DNA from: an uncultured Marinobacter sp.
Lineage (GTDB): Bacteria > Pseudomonadota > Gammaproteobacteria > Pseudomonadales > Oleiphilaceae
NCBI RefSeq assembly: GCF_913055835.1
Contig: NZ_CAJXKQ010000019.1
Span: forward strand, 1-64,000
Length of the DNA: 64,000 nt
Direction: 5' to 3'
Positions 19,740 through 28,787 of the stretch are shown in pieces (position 1 is the stretch's first letter; every line of letters begins with the position of its first letter). The notes below the pieces were generated by a model. That model ran no database searches. It worked only from the letters and a program-made list of their open reading frames with translations, and was not told the origin of the DNA. Position numbers and translations under genes: made by a program.

Positions 19740-20512
19740 CAGTTGGCCGTGTCGTACCCGTAGCTCTGGATAATGGTGATCGCGGTGTCTGATTTCAGGA
19801 AATCCATCCAGGCCGTGGCCGCGGCTTTGTCTGCACCGTTTTTCAACAGGATAGCCTGTTGGTCAATGGGCTGATAATAGGCCTGGGGTACGTTCCACAG
19901 TGTGCCATCATCTTCCCGCCAGGCCTTGACCTGGGACAGGGCCACGAAACCTGCCTGGGCGTTGCGACTGACAACAAACTGGAAAGTCTGGGCGATGGAG
20001 TCCCCCCGGACCAGTTTGGGTTGCAGGGCCTCCCAGTGATTCAGGTGCTCAAGAACCTGTTGTGCGGCAAGACCATAGGGAGCGGTCTTCGGGTTGGCAA
20101 TGGCCAGCCTCGAAAACGGCTGCTGGGCAAGATAGCTTTCGGCATTTTCAAAGGCTGTGGCCGCAGGACTCCATAGCGCCAGTTTGCCGCGAGCGTAAGT
20201 GAAACGAGTGCCGCCAATGCCGGACTGTTCTTCCTCGATCAGCTCTGGCCTGCGAACGTCCGCCGCCATGAATACGTCGAACGGGGCACCGTTTTTGATC
20301 TGTGCGTACAGCTTGCCCGTGGAGCCGTAGCTGGCGGAGACGGTATGACCGGTTTGGGCTTCAAACTGCTTGGCCAGTTCCCGTGTGGTGTCCGTAAAGT
20401 TGGCGGCGACGCCGAGGCTGACCTCGCCCGCCACAGCTCCGGTCAGCGCGGAGCCAGACAGCAGTATCAGTACCAGGGTACGGAACATCCTGCGGCCTCG
20501 AGGATAACCCAT
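19739..20512 (-). CDS. modA: Molybdate ABC transporter, substrate-binding protein
   Basis: Periplasmic molybdate-binding protein, up to 257 aa. A signal peptide (MFRTLVLILLSGSALTGAVA) precedes the mature part beginning GEVSLGVAANF, the usual ModA start. The oxyanion-binding segments SYGSTGKLYAQI and GAPFDVFMAAD are typical. A second possible start is the Met eight codons later, which removes an arginine-rich extension and gives a cleaner signal peptide. The gene begins only 17 bp after the hydrolase gene ends, and I see no ModE-type operator in that gap. Confidence 0.93.
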   Translation of the reverse strand: MGYPRGRRMFRTLVLILLSGSALTGAVAGEVSLGVAANFTDTTRELAKQFEAQTGHTVSASYGSTGKLYAQIKNGAPFDVFMAADVRRPELIEEEQSGIGGTRFTYARGKLALWSPAATAFENAESYLAQQPFSRLAIANPKTAPYGLAAQQVLEHLNHWEALQPKLVRGDSIAQTFQFVVSRNAQAGFVALSQVKAWREDDGTLWNVPQAYYQPIDQQAILLKNGADKAAATAWMDFLKSDTAITIIQSYGYDTAN

Positions 20513-20529
20513 ACAACGTCCTTATCTGT

Positions 20530-21492
20530 TCAATCATTGATGGCAAGACTCTGGGGTGACATCGCCGGACGCTCTGATTTCAACGGTGAATCCGGGGTCA
20601 GGCACAGAGACAGGAGGTAAGCCCAGACCTCCTCCCGGTTGGTTTCGTTGAGCATCTCATGACGTCCGCCCTCAAACAATCGCAGGGTGACGTTTTCTGC
20701 GCCAGCTTCGCGGATCGCCTGGAAATGCCGGCGCACGCCACGGCCCATTTCACCGACTGCATCGGCCGTGCCGGAAAACAAATGCACAGGCAGATCTTTC
20801 CGGAAGGCTGCCGGCGAAAGGCGTAGCATACCACCAATAAAATCCCACCACAGGCCAACCGTGCAATCGAAGCCACACAGGGGGTCGGCAATGTAGTCAT
20901 CCACCTGCTTGGGATCCCGGCTAAGCCAGTCGGCATCGGTTCGGTTCGGGCGGAACTTGCGGTTGAACTGTTCAAAGGTCATTCGGGCTACCAGGCGGCT
21001 GCGGTGCCTTTTGCCGCGAACCAGTCGAATCAGGCCTATCAGGGTCCTGGATGCCAGCAGATGGGCCCGGTCAGTGCGGTTCGTGGCGCTGAGGATCAGG
21101 GTGTCCAGGTTGTCACCATGGCTCTGGGCGTAGGCCTGGGCAATGAATGAGCCCATGCTATGCCCCAGCAGATGGACTGGCAGGCCGGGAAATCGTGCAC
21201 GTGCGTGTTGAATCACCTGATGCAGATCTTCAACCACCCGGGTCCAGCCATGCTGGTCGGCATAGTGTCCCAGGTTTGCTGGAGGGCAGTTCGGGCCATG
21301 GCCCCGGTGATGATAGGTGAGAACGGCGATGCCGTTTTCACCGAGCCAGTGCGCCAGTGGTTGGTATCGGTCGCCGTGTTCGGCCATGCCATGGCTGACA
21401 ACGAGAATGGCGGTCGGTGCCGCCGGGGTATAGATTGTTCCGGTTATCGTGTAGCCATCACCAACGTTCAGCGTCAGGGGTTGTTCGTTCAT
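20530..21492 (-). CDS. Alpha/beta hydrolase (monoacylglycerol lipase/lysophospholipase type)
   Basis: Serine hydrolase of 320 aa. The early VVSHGMAEHGDRY motif and the nucleophile elbow LLGHSMGSF are typical of monoacylglycerol lipase/lysophospholipase L2 relatives; the late GGRHEMLNE supplies the catalytic His. ATG 21492 was chosen because an upstream open stretch lies wholly within the fatty acid hydroxylase gene and lacks the fold. The start overlaps the hydroxylase 3' end by 35 bp, which suggests coupled translation and perhaps a shared lipid substrate. Confidence 0.88.
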   Translation of the reverse strand: MNEQPLTLNVGDGYTITGTIYTPAAPTAILVVSHGMAEHGDRYQPLAHWLGENGIAVLTYHHRGHGPNCPPANLGHYADQHGWTRVVEDLHQVIQHARARFPGLPVHLLGHSMGSFIAQAYAQSHGDNLDTLILSATNRTDRAHLLASRTLIGLIRLVRGKRHRSRLVARMTFEQFNRKFRPNRTDADWLSRDPKQVDDYIADPLCGFDCTVGLWWDFIGGMLRLSPAAFRKDLPVHLFSGTADAVGEMGRGVRRHFQAIREAGAENVTLRLFEGGRHEMLNETNREEVWAYLLSLCLTPDSPLKSERPAMSPQSLAIND

Positions 21493-22444
21493 CGTCGCGG
21501 CCCGCTTCCTTGTTGTTTTCCACTGTGGCCGGGCGTTGCCACTCCGGCGGTTTCCATAGGTGGGTGAGGCGAGACAATAATCCGCCAGGCTGTGCCATGT
21601 CGCGGAACAGGTCCACGTATTCGTGGGTCCAGAGGACAATCAGGTTGTTGGAACGGACAGGCCGGGTGATGCCGTATTCGGGTGGATCCTGGGCGTCTTC
21701 ATCAACAAATGTGCCGAACAGGCGATCCCACACGATCAGCGTACCGCCGTAATTGCGGTCGATGTAGCCGGGATTACGGCCATGATGAACCCGGTGATGG
21801 CTGGGCGTGTTGAAAGCCAGTTCGACCCAGGCAGGAAGCTTTCCTACCAGCGTGGTGTGTATAAAGAACTGATAGACGAGGGACAGCGCGTAGGCCACGC
21901 CGATCCAGACAGGATTGAGCCCCAACAGTGCCAGGGGCAGATAGAAAATCCACATGCCGTTGAAAATGTTGGTGGCATTCTGGCGCATTGCGGTGGAGAA
22001 GTTCATCCGCTCGGAGGAGTGGTGCACCACATGTGCGGCCCAGAACCAGCGTACCCTGTGACTGGCCCGGTGCATCCAGTAGAAACAGAAATCCACGCCG
22101 AGAAAGGTCAGCATGACGGTGAGCCCGTTCAGTTCCAGGTCAAACAGCCGATAGTGATAGCACAGGGCGTAGACAGGAAACGCAATCAGCCCGGCGAAGA
22201 GCAGCTCAGTTACCTGGTAGCCGGCACCCAGGGCAAAGTTCCGGATCGCTTCACGGGTATCCATCAGCCGCGGGTCGTGGCGAATCTTCAGGTATTCCCA
22301 AAGGGTCACGGCCACAAAGACGGGGGTGGCAATCACAAAGATCAGTTGCCGCTCATCCAGCGCCAGCCAGGGCGCGACGGCCTGCCAGAGCGCAAGCAGA
22401 CCGCTTTCTTCCAGCACGGCCAGCATCATGTCAGTCAGAGCCAT
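21458..22444 (-). CDS. Sterol desaturase/fatty acid hydroxylase family membrane protein
   Basis: Di-iron membrane oxygenase, 328 aa. The histidine boxes are visible: HRASHR, HHSSE and, later, HRVHHGRN, separated by hydrophobic helices (for example VMLTFLGVDFCFYWM). Family members hydroxylate or desaturate lipids, sterols or alkylglycerols; the substrate here is unknown. ATG at 22444. It is coupled to the following hydrolase gene. Confidence 0.9.
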   Translation of the reverse strand: MALTDMMLAVLEESGLLALWQAVAPWLALDERQLIFVIATPVFVAVTLWEYLKIRHDPRLMDTREAIRNFALGAGYQVTELLFAGLIAFPVYALCYHYRLFDLELNGLTVMLTFLGVDFCFYWMHRASHRVRWFWAAHVVHHSSERMNFSTAMRQNATNIFNGMWIFYLPLALLGLNPVWIGVAYALSLVYQFFIHTTLVGKLPAWVELAFNTPSHHRVHHGRNPGYIDRNYGGTLIVWDRLFGTFVDEDAQDPPEYGITRPVRSNNLIVLWTHEYVDLFRDMAQPGGLLSRLTHLWKPPEWQRPATVENNKEAGRDDERTTPDAERW

Positions 22445-22552
22445 CGAATTCCTGCCGGGTTCCAGTTGTTACAGCGTTATTCTGGCACGTAACCCGTTTG
22501 GCGGAATGTCGATTCGCGCCAGATTGGCTGCCGAATTCCGACAGGGTCGGAT

Positions 22553-23299
22553 TCAGTGGGGCTGGCGATTTTCAGTGTAGACTCTCTCAAGGGTCTGGAT
22601 CTGCGGTTGCCATTGATCCAGCCAGTTCTTGATATCTTTGGGTATCCGGGCAGGTTTCGGCCAGGGTACCGGGTATTGTGCCGGCTGAAACATGGGCGCA
22701 AACAGGGCGGCGGCGGTCAGGTCGGCGCGAGTGAACTGGTCGCCAGCCAGGAAAGGGCGCTCCGCATAGATAGCTGCCAGCTCGGTGAGCAGATCTTCCA
22801 TGACCTGTCGGGATTTTTCCGAGGTTTTCTCGTTGATCTTCATCCACTGGCGCATGACCTCATCAACCCGGCTGAAAGCCAGGCTGAGCAGAATACGGTT
22901 ATAGAACGGTGTGCCGGCAGCCAGCATAGGCACCACGATCTTGGGGCGCTGAAGGAAGTGGTGATAGGAGTAGCAGCGAATGGCGGGACCCGCTTCCTCG
23001 TCCAGCCGCCGTTCCCATGCTATTGCCTGCGCGCGGATTTCCGGGTCCGCCGGTGTCAGAGGGTGTTCCGGAAAGGTCTGATCCAGATAATCCAGGATGG
23101 CCGCAGAGCCTTGAACCACCTGACCATCATGCTCCAGTACCGGAACCGAAGAGGCATGGCCGGTCAGCTTACGGATGGTTTTCACGTGCTGCCCGGGTAG
23201 CAGGTTCACGGTTTCAAAATTGAGTCCCTTGTAGTCCAGGGCCCAGCGAACTTTCTCGCAGTAGTGGGAAATGGCAAATTGGTAAAGTTTCAGCGCCAT
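22553..23299 (-). CDS. Glutathione S-transferase family protein
   Basis: Protein of 248 aa with an N-terminal thioredoxin-like domain (KLYQFAISHYCEKVRWAL, then SVPVLEHDGQVVQGSAAI, the cis-Pro and glutathione Ser region) and an all-helical C-terminal domain. The substrate is unknown. It lies 108 bp upstream of the fatty acid hydroxylase on the same strand and may be cotranscribed with it. Confidence 0.88.
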   Translation of the reverse strand: MALKLYQFAISHYCEKVRWALDYKGLNFETVNLLPGQHVKTIRKLTGHASSVPVLEHDGQVVQGSAAILDYLDQTFPEHPLTPADPEIRAQAIAWERRLDEEAGPAIRCYSYHHFLQRPKIVVPMLAAGTPFYNRILLSLAFSRVDEVMRQWMKINEKTSEKSRQVMEDLLTELAAIYAERPFLAGDQFTRADLTAAALFAPMFQPAQYPVPWPKPARIPKDIKNWLDQWQPQIQTLERVYTENRQPH

Positions 23300-23438
23300 G
23301 GCCTTGTCTCCTTGGTTCAGCGTTCCAGCATACTGCTGGAGCGGCGGTATAAGAAGTCTTGTGGAATACTCACGGTGGCCTCCTCAGTCGTTGGGCTCTA
23401 AACTGTAGGCCGAAAACATGCCTACAAGGGAACTGACC

Positions 23439-24413
23439 ATGTACTCACGACGAGTTCTGATGTTGTCCGTCGTTACGGTGGCGGGTCTGGCTGTCGCCGC
23501 CTGTTCTTCTCTCCCCGAAACCGGTCAGACGGTTCACGGCAACTATGCGTGCGGGCAGCTTGATATTACCGTATCCCGTAGCGAAAACAGTGACTTGATC
23601 AGCGTTGATTACCTGGATCGGCGGGTCCTGCTCAAGCCGCAGGTGAGCGCCTCGGGTGCCTTGTATGTTGCCCCCGGCGATGACCAAACCCGTTTCTGGA
23701 GCAAGGGTGAAAAAGCAACTCTGACAATTCGGGGGGAAACCTACCCGGAATGTTTGCAGCCGGGTGAGCTGGAAATGCCTTTTGAGGCCCGTGGCAATGA
23801 GCCGTTCTGGCACGCAACGCTTGAGGGAAGCGAGCTGTTGATCACGCGCCCGTTCGAAGAGCAGGGTACCCAGCGTGTTCCCGTTGAACTGAAAACAGCC
23901 AACCGCCATGGCCGGGAATATGTGGCTGCGCTTGATGATATCCCCATTGGTCTCACGGTGGCCCGGCAGCTCTGCGAAGACAGTATGTCCGGGGCGCAAT
24001 ACCCGGCGCAGGTCCGCCTGAAAGTCGGTAGTGACGAGTACGCCGGGTGTGGCGGCGATCGTCAACGCCTCTTGCGGGGCGCGGTGTGGGTTGTTGAGGA
24101 TCTTGCGGGAAAAGGCATCATTGACCGGTCACGGATCACTGTTGAGTTTCTTGAGGGCAACAGGATCGCCGGTCGGGCTTCATGCAACCGATACACCGGC
24201 AGTTATCAGCTCCGGGGCGAGGGAATTGCAATGGGTTCAATGGCATCGACCCGGATGGCATGCGCGCCGGCGCTGATGAATCAGGAAGAGCAGTTCCTCG
24301 GTTTACTGGCCCAGGTAACGTCGGTTCGTATCGGGCAGCAGGGCGAGTTGCTCCTGTCGACACCGGACGGAGACACGATGCGGGCGTTTCAGTCCGACCA
24401 GGACACGCCGTAG
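23439..24413 (+). CDS. META domain lipoprotein (heat-shock HslJ-like)
   Basis: Exported lipoprotein of 324 aa. The signal sequence ends AVAAC|SS, a lipobox. The middle (about 115-210) resembles a COG3650-type domain (ARGNEPFWHATLEGSEL). The C-terminus (about 218-320) is a META/HslJ domain with NRIAGRASCNRYTGSYQL and MASTRMACAP. The start at 23439 is preferred to an upstream ATG at 23418 because a clear AAGGGAACT ribosome site lies just before it. HslJ-type proteins are linked to outer-membrane stress; the role here is inferred. The 3' end overlaps the next gene on the other strand by 25 bp. Confidence 0.85.
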   Translation: MYSRRVLMLSVVTVAGLAVAACSSLPETGQTVHGNYACGQLDITVSRSENSDLISVDYLDRRVLLKPQVSASGALYVAPGDDQTRFWSKGEKATLTIRGETYPECLQPGELEMPFEARGNEPFWHATLEGSELLITRPFEEQGTQRVPVELKTANRHGREYVAALDDIPIGLTVARQLCEDSMSGAQYPAQVRLKVGSDEYAGCGGDRQRLLRGAVWVVEDLAGKGIIDRSRITVEFLEGNRIAGRASCNRYTGSYQLRGEGIAMGSMASTRMACAPALMNQEEQFLGLLAQVTSVRIGQQGELLLSTPDGDTMRAFQSDQDTP

Positions 24414-25234
24414 CGAGCAAGTATCGCCGCTACCCGTCCGCTTCTTTGCAGGCCTTTGGCTCCCTCTGACAGTAATTTTGCCAGCTCGGGGGAGTCACGG
24501 CCGAGCGGTGAAAATGCGATGTAGATCGGTGACTCATGAATTACTGCGGCCATTCTCAGGCTTTCGGCACTGCCATCCTGTTCCAGTTGCCACCGCATTA
24601 CATATTGATCTTCCGGGAATACGTCAGAGCGCTGCTGGTGCAGGAGTTCGATCGCCCGGCTGAGTGGCGCCGGCCCCGAGAGTACCCAGACCTTTTCCGG
24701 GTTGTCCTGATACCTGGCAATGTAGTCGTCGAGTTCCGGTGAATAGGCATAGCCATTGATCGCCAGCAGAGTGAGCTGGCTAAGAGAGTCTATGCCGCCA
24801 TACTGCCAGGTGTTATCCGGGTGGGTGTAAAGCGCGATCGTGGAATAGCCGATGGCGGCTTCAGGAAACACGAAGTCCGGTGCATCTCCAGGGAGTGCCC
24901 CGACAACGGCATCAATATACCCGTCCCTGGCCTGCTGGAGTGCCCGGGCCCAACTCATGTTGACATACTCCACATCGATCCCGGCCAGGCCAAATGCTTC
25001 TCTGGCGATATCTATCATGTAGCCTTCGTGATCGGAACCGGCCTCGCAATTGTGAGGGCACCAGGGGTCTGCGGCAATGACAACGCTCCGGCGCGGCTCT
25101 GTGGGAGTCGGCGCAGCAGGCGCGGTTGTCGTCGCCTTCGCTGCCGTTTCGGGAACCAGTGGTGGTGGCTCCTCGTCTTGCTGTGAGCAGGCGCTGAGAA
25201 AAAGAAGGATGCAAAGAACCAGGGTTTTTGCCAT
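24389..25234 (-). CDS. Orphan amino-acid-type solute-binding lipoprotein
   Basis: Protein of 281 aa with a lipobox signal (LLFLSAC|S), then a Pro/Ala/Thr linker (about 20-50) and a bacterial solute-binding family 3 fold (GYMIDIAREAFGLAGIDVEYV, then ALPGDAPDFVFPEAAIGYS). The domain starts VVIAADPWCPHNCEAGS, with a two-Cys CPHNC motif that might form a disulfide or bind a ligand. No permease or ATPase gene of the matching class is adjacent, so it may act as a sensor or with a transporter encoded elsewhere. Confidence 0.82.
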   Translation of the reverse strand: MAKTLVLCILLFLSACSQQDEEPPPLVPETAAKATTTAPAAPTPTEPRRSVVIAADPWCPHNCEAGSDHEGYMIDIAREAFGLAGIDVEYVNMSWARALQQARDGYIDAVVGALPGDAPDFVFPEAAIGYSTIALYTHPDNTWQYGGIDSLSQLTLLAINGYAYSPELDDYIARYQDNPEKVWVLSGPAPLSRAIELLHQQRSDVFPEDQYVMRWQLEQDGSAESLRMAAVIHESPIYIAFSPLGRDSPELAKLLSEGAKGLQRSGRVAAILARYGVSWSD

Positions 25235-25318
25235 GGTGATAAAACCGGTTTACCGAAACGTCGGCTTAATCTGAAGCATAGACCCTGGCGGGCGTTTTGT
25301 AATGGCGCAGACGGGACG

Positions 25319-26377
25319 CTAGGCCGCGTTTTTGCTCCTGTCGGCTGACGCGGCTGTTGGCACCAGTGCTCTGGCCAGATCTTTCATGTGCAGAGTGCCC
25401 ACATGCTTGTTGTCCCGGAGCACGCGGAAATTCAGGGACATGTCGCCCTCGGATTTCAGCAGTACGGATTCCAGGTTGTCCTTTTCCGAAATATCGCCGG
25501 CAAACTCGGAGTCGCCATCGTCTGGCGGGCTCATCACAGAGCGCACTCTGAGCACCCTTGCTCGATTGATATCGCTGATGAAGTCGACGATGTAGGGATC
25601 GCCGGGATTGAGCAGGATTTCCTGGGGATCACCCTGCTGAACCACTTCGCCGTCTTTCAGGATCACCAGATGATCCGCCAGTTTCAGGGCCTCATCCAGG
25701 TCGTGGGTGATGAAGACGATGGTCTTTTGCAGCTCCCCCTGAAGTTCCAACAGAAGGTCCTGCATGTCGGACCGAATCAGCGGGTCCAGTGCCGAGAAGG
25801 CTTCGTCCATCAGCATGATCGGGGCATCGGACACCAGAGCGCGGGCAATGCCCACCCGCTGCTGCATACCACCGGACAGTTGATGGGGGTACTGGTGCTC
25901 GTTGCCCTCGAGACCAACCCGAGCCAGCCATTTTCGGGCATCCGCCTCGAAATCCGACGTGGTGTAGCCCCTGATGTCCTTCGCCATGCCGGCGTTTTCC
26001 AGCACGGTCTTGTGAGGCAGCAGGGCAAACTTCTGGAACACCATGGACATACGTTCCCGCCGGAGCTGGCGCAGTTGCTCCCCGGTGTAGCTCATGACGT
26101 CTTCACCATCCACATGGATCTCACCGGCGGTGGGGTCGATCAGCCGGTTCAGGTGGCGGATCAGGGTGGATTTCCCGGAACCCGACAGCCCCATGATCAC
26201 GGTGATCTCGCCATCGTGTATATCCACGTTGATGTCCCTGAGGCCAAGGACATGCTTCTGCTGTTCCAGCAGCTCGGCTTTGCCCATACCCCGGCGAACA
26301 TACTCCAGGGCAACTTCCGGGTTCGGACCGAAAATCTTGTAAAGGTTCCGGATTGAAATCTTGATGTCTTTTGCCAT
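25319..26377 (-). CDS. proV: Glycine betaine/proline-type ABC transporter, ATP-binding protein
   Basis: ATPase of an osmoprotectant importer, 352 aa. It begins [19 protein letters not shown], as ProV/OpuAA do. Walker A is GLSGSGKST, the signature LSGGMQQR and Walker [13 protein letters not shown]. Residues after about 270 form an accessory region of the CBS-like type seen in ProV. It lies 11 bp after proW. Transported compounds may include glycine betaine, choline or proline; the sequence does not tell which. Confidence 0.94.
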   Translation of the reverse strand: MAKDIKISIRNLYKIFGPNPEVALEYVRRGMGKAELLEQQKHVLGLRDINVDIHDGEITVIMGLSGSGKSTLIRHLNRLIDPTAGEIHVDGEDVMSYTGEQLRQLRRERMSMVFQKFALLPHKTVLENAGMAKDIRGYTTSDFEADARKWLARVGLEGNEHQYPHQLSGGMQQRVGIARALVSDAPIMLMDEAFSALDPLIRSDMQDLLLELQGELQKTIVFITHDLDEALKLADHLVILKDGEVVQQGDPQEILLNPGDPYIVDFISDINRARVLRVRSVMSPPDDGDSEFAGDISEKDNLESVLLKSEGDMSLNFRVLRDNKHVGTLHMKDLARALVPTAASADRSKNAA

Positions 26378-26388
26378 GACCGGGTTCC

Positions 26389-27423
26389 TTACTGCTTCTG
26401 GGAAACGTTGATGCGTGCCAGGGATGCCTTGGTGACCCGGTCCAGGATGACCGCCAGGATCACGATGCCAAGGCCAGATACCAGGCCAACGCCCAGTTCA
26501 AGATTACGGATGCCCCGCAGCACCAGTACCCCGAGGCCTGGCGCGGATACCAGGGAGGCAATCACCACCATGGCGAGACTCATCATGATGGTCTGGTTGA
26601 CCCCGGCCATGATGTTAGGCAGCGCCAGGGGAATCTGGACCTTGTAGAGCTTCTGTCGTGGTGTCATCCCGAAGGCATCGGCGGCTTCGATAACGTCTTT
26701 GTCCACGAGCCGGATGCCGAGGTTGGTCAATCGGATGACGGGTACAATCGCGTACAGGATGATGGCGATACCGTAGAGTTTCGATTCGGTCACGCTGAAC
26801 AGGAAGATCAGCGGAATCAGGTAAACAAAGGGCGGCAATGTCTGCAGCATGTCCAGCACCGGTGTGATCATGCGCTGGAGTGTATTGCTGCGGGCCATGG
26901 CAATACCGATGGGTACACCAAGTAGTACGCACAGGAAGGCGCAGACAAAGATGATCGCCAGGGTCTGCATGGCGTAGTCGTAGTGGTCGATGAACGCCAG
27001 CAGAGCAATACTGGCTCCGACAAACGCCACCAGTTTCCCGGATTTCGAGACCAGGTAGACGACGGCCAGCAGTACCGGAATAACGATCCACCAGGGCGTG
27101 TTAAGAATGGCGTAGAGGGCGCCATCCAGGAACCAGCTTAATGGCTGGGTCAGGGGGTCGAGTACCAGGCTCAGGCTGTCCTTCACGGCCAGAAAGCCCT
27201 GCTCAAGACCCTTGGTCAGTTCCCGTGATTGAGGGAAGGCGGCGCAGGATTCGTTCAGCGCGTCCATGGACGGAAACGGCAGTTCCCAGATTGAGGGCTC
27301 TTCAACGTCCGAACCCTTGGTTTTGGCCAGCAGGTCGGCCATCGACATGGGGCCGTCGCTCTGGCCTTCAGAGCACCAGTCCTCCAGGCCCAGGGTGGAA
27401 AACAGGGAATCGTAGGTTGCCAT
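26389..27423 (-). CDS. proW: Glycine betaine/proline-type ABC transporter, permease
   Basis: Inner-membrane permease, 344 aa. About 90 hydrophilic residues precede the membrane part, as in E. coli ProW. Helices include PWWIVIPVLLAVVYLV and TLAIIFVCAFLCVLLGVPI, and the docking loop EAADAFGMTPRQKLYKVQIP matches the binding-protein-dependent transport pattern. It lies between proX (96 bp upstream) and proV (11 bp downstream). Confidence 0.94.
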   Translation of the reverse strand: MATYDSLFSTLGLEDWCSEGQSDGPMSMADLLAKTKGSDVEEPSIWELPFPSMDALNESCAAFPQSRELTKGLEQGFLAVKDSLSLVLDPLTQPLSWFLDGALYAILNTPWWIVIPVLLAVVYLVSKSGKLVAFVGASIALLAFIDHYDYAMQTLAIIFVCAFLCVLLGVPIGIAMARSNTLQRMITPVLDMLQTLPPFVYLIPLIFLFSVTESKLYGIAIILYAIVPVIRLTNLGIRLVDKDVIEAADAFGMTPRQKLYKVQIPLALPNIMAGVNQTIMMSLAMVVIASLVSAPGLGVLVLRGIRNLELGVGLVSGLGIVILAVILDRVTKASLARINVSQKQ

Positions 27424-27519
27424 GGGCGTTCAGTCTCTCCTGCGCTCGTCTGGATTCAGTTCAGTTGTGCAGAGGGTGCCCGGGACACAATGGCCTGTGT
27501 CCCGGGTCGGGCAGGTCGA

Positions 27520-28488
27520 TCAGTTATTGAGAACGCTTGCCAGGCGCTCACGGGCTGAATCGTTCAGCCAGGTTGACCACTCGTCACTGTTATTGGTGAG
27601 GTAGTAAACGGCGGCCTCTTCACCGGAAGCGTTGTTGGAATCCATCCAGGCCAGGATGGAGCTCATGGTGGATGTCTTGAATGTGAGCTTGCTCAGCATC
27701 TCGGCCACCTCCGGCTGCCGATCCTTGAAGTCCGTCGTGACGGACGTGAGGATGGTTGCTGCCGGAAAGTCGGAGACGCCCGGGTTATCCACATCAGGGG
27801 TCTGGTTCTTCTGGTGCACGTCGGGCTTGATTTCGCCGAGGTCGACACGGGTCATATCATATTTGCCAAGCGGCACGGTGGGACCCCAGTAGTAGCCAAA
27901 CCAGGGCTCCTCGTTCTGCACGGCCGACGCCATGGAAGACGCTAGTGTCTCGCCTGACCCATGGTTAAAGACCTCGATACCGGAATCCTCAAGATCCAGG
28001 GCGCGAATCAGGTTGTCACTGACCACACGGCAGCCCCAGCCGTCGGGGCAGTTGTTGAAGCGGCCACCGACCAGTTCCGGGTTGGCCATCACACCTTCAA
28101 TGGTGGTCAGTTCCGGATGCTCTTCCGCGAGATACGTAGGGATCCACCAGCCTTCGACGCCACCCGGATCCAGAACCTTGCCGAGACGCTCTACCTTGCC
28201 CTGCTCTTCCAGGCGCAGATAGGCTTCGCCAGCGGAGTTCAGCCAGAGTTCGGTAACAATGTCCGGCTCACCGTTCTCGGCAACCGAGGTTACTGCCGGG
28301 ACGGTATCGGATGGGACGATGGTGACGTCACAGCCGTAACCCTGCTCCATGATAAAGGTGGCCACGTTGGTGACGACCGTGTTGGATGCCCAGCCCATTT
28401 CGGTGATGGATACTTCGCCGCAATCAGCCTGGGCGGCGACGGGTACGGATAGTGCGCAAAGCAGTGCAGCAGACTTTAGCTTTCGCAT
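27520..28488 (-). CDS. proX: Glycine betaine/proline-type ABC transporter, substrate-binding protein
   Basis: Periplasmic binding protein of 322 aa of the OpuAC/ProX family. The signal peptide MRKLKSAALLCALSVPVAA ends AQA|D. The mature part has EMGWASNTVVTNVATFI and a Trp-rich site (GGVEGWWIP, EPWFGYYWGP) suited to an aromatic cage for a quaternary amine. ATG 28488 was chosen because a GGAGAAGTG ribosome site lies just upstream; a longer open frame to 28689 has no such site. The gene order proX-proW-proV differs from the E. coli order. Confidence 0.93.
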   Translation of the reverse strand: MRKLKSAALLCALSVPVAAQADCGEVSITEMGWASNTVVTNVATFIMEQGYGCDVTIVPSDTVPAVTSVAENGEPDIVTELWLNSAGEAYLRLEEQGKVERLGKVLDPGGVEGWWIPTYLAEEHPELTTIEGVMANPELVGGRFNNCPDGWGCRVVSDNLIRALDLEDSGIEVFNHGSGETLASSMASAVQNEEPWFGYYWGPTVPLGKYDMTRVDLGEIKPDVHQKNQTPDVDNPGVSDFPAATILTSVTTDFKDRQPEVAEMLSKLTFKTSTMSSILAWMDSNNASGEEAAVYYLTNNSDEWSTWLNDSARERLASVLNN

Positions 28489-28787
28489 AGTCACTTCTCC
28501 TTGTTCAGGGTTGGTGATTTTTGAAGGGTGTGGTCGGTGGTAGTGCCGATACAGGGGTGCCGCGATCCGGGCGGATCGGGAAAACAGCCGTTTTATGGTC
28601 GCTGTTATGGTCGAACAAAACAGTACATCTCGGTTAATACCTAATATCAGGATAACGAACCTCAGCTCAGTTACAAGGGCGTATTCCAAATGTATCTATA
28701 AAATGGGCACATTATGCTTCCTGAGAGCTGTCAATAAGTTGTAGCAATCAGCAGTTACACTCCGCGGATCTGATACCGGAGACTGCC
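28489..28787. other. Intergenic region between proX and the M14 peptidase gene
   Basis: This divergent 299-bp region must hold the promoters of the proX operon (minus strand) and of the peptidase gene (plus strand). It contains a direct repeat of ttatggtcg around 28594-28614 and an inverted repeat aacagc/gctgtt spanning it, which could be an operator. The right part is AT-rich. I see no gene in it. Confidence 0.5.
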
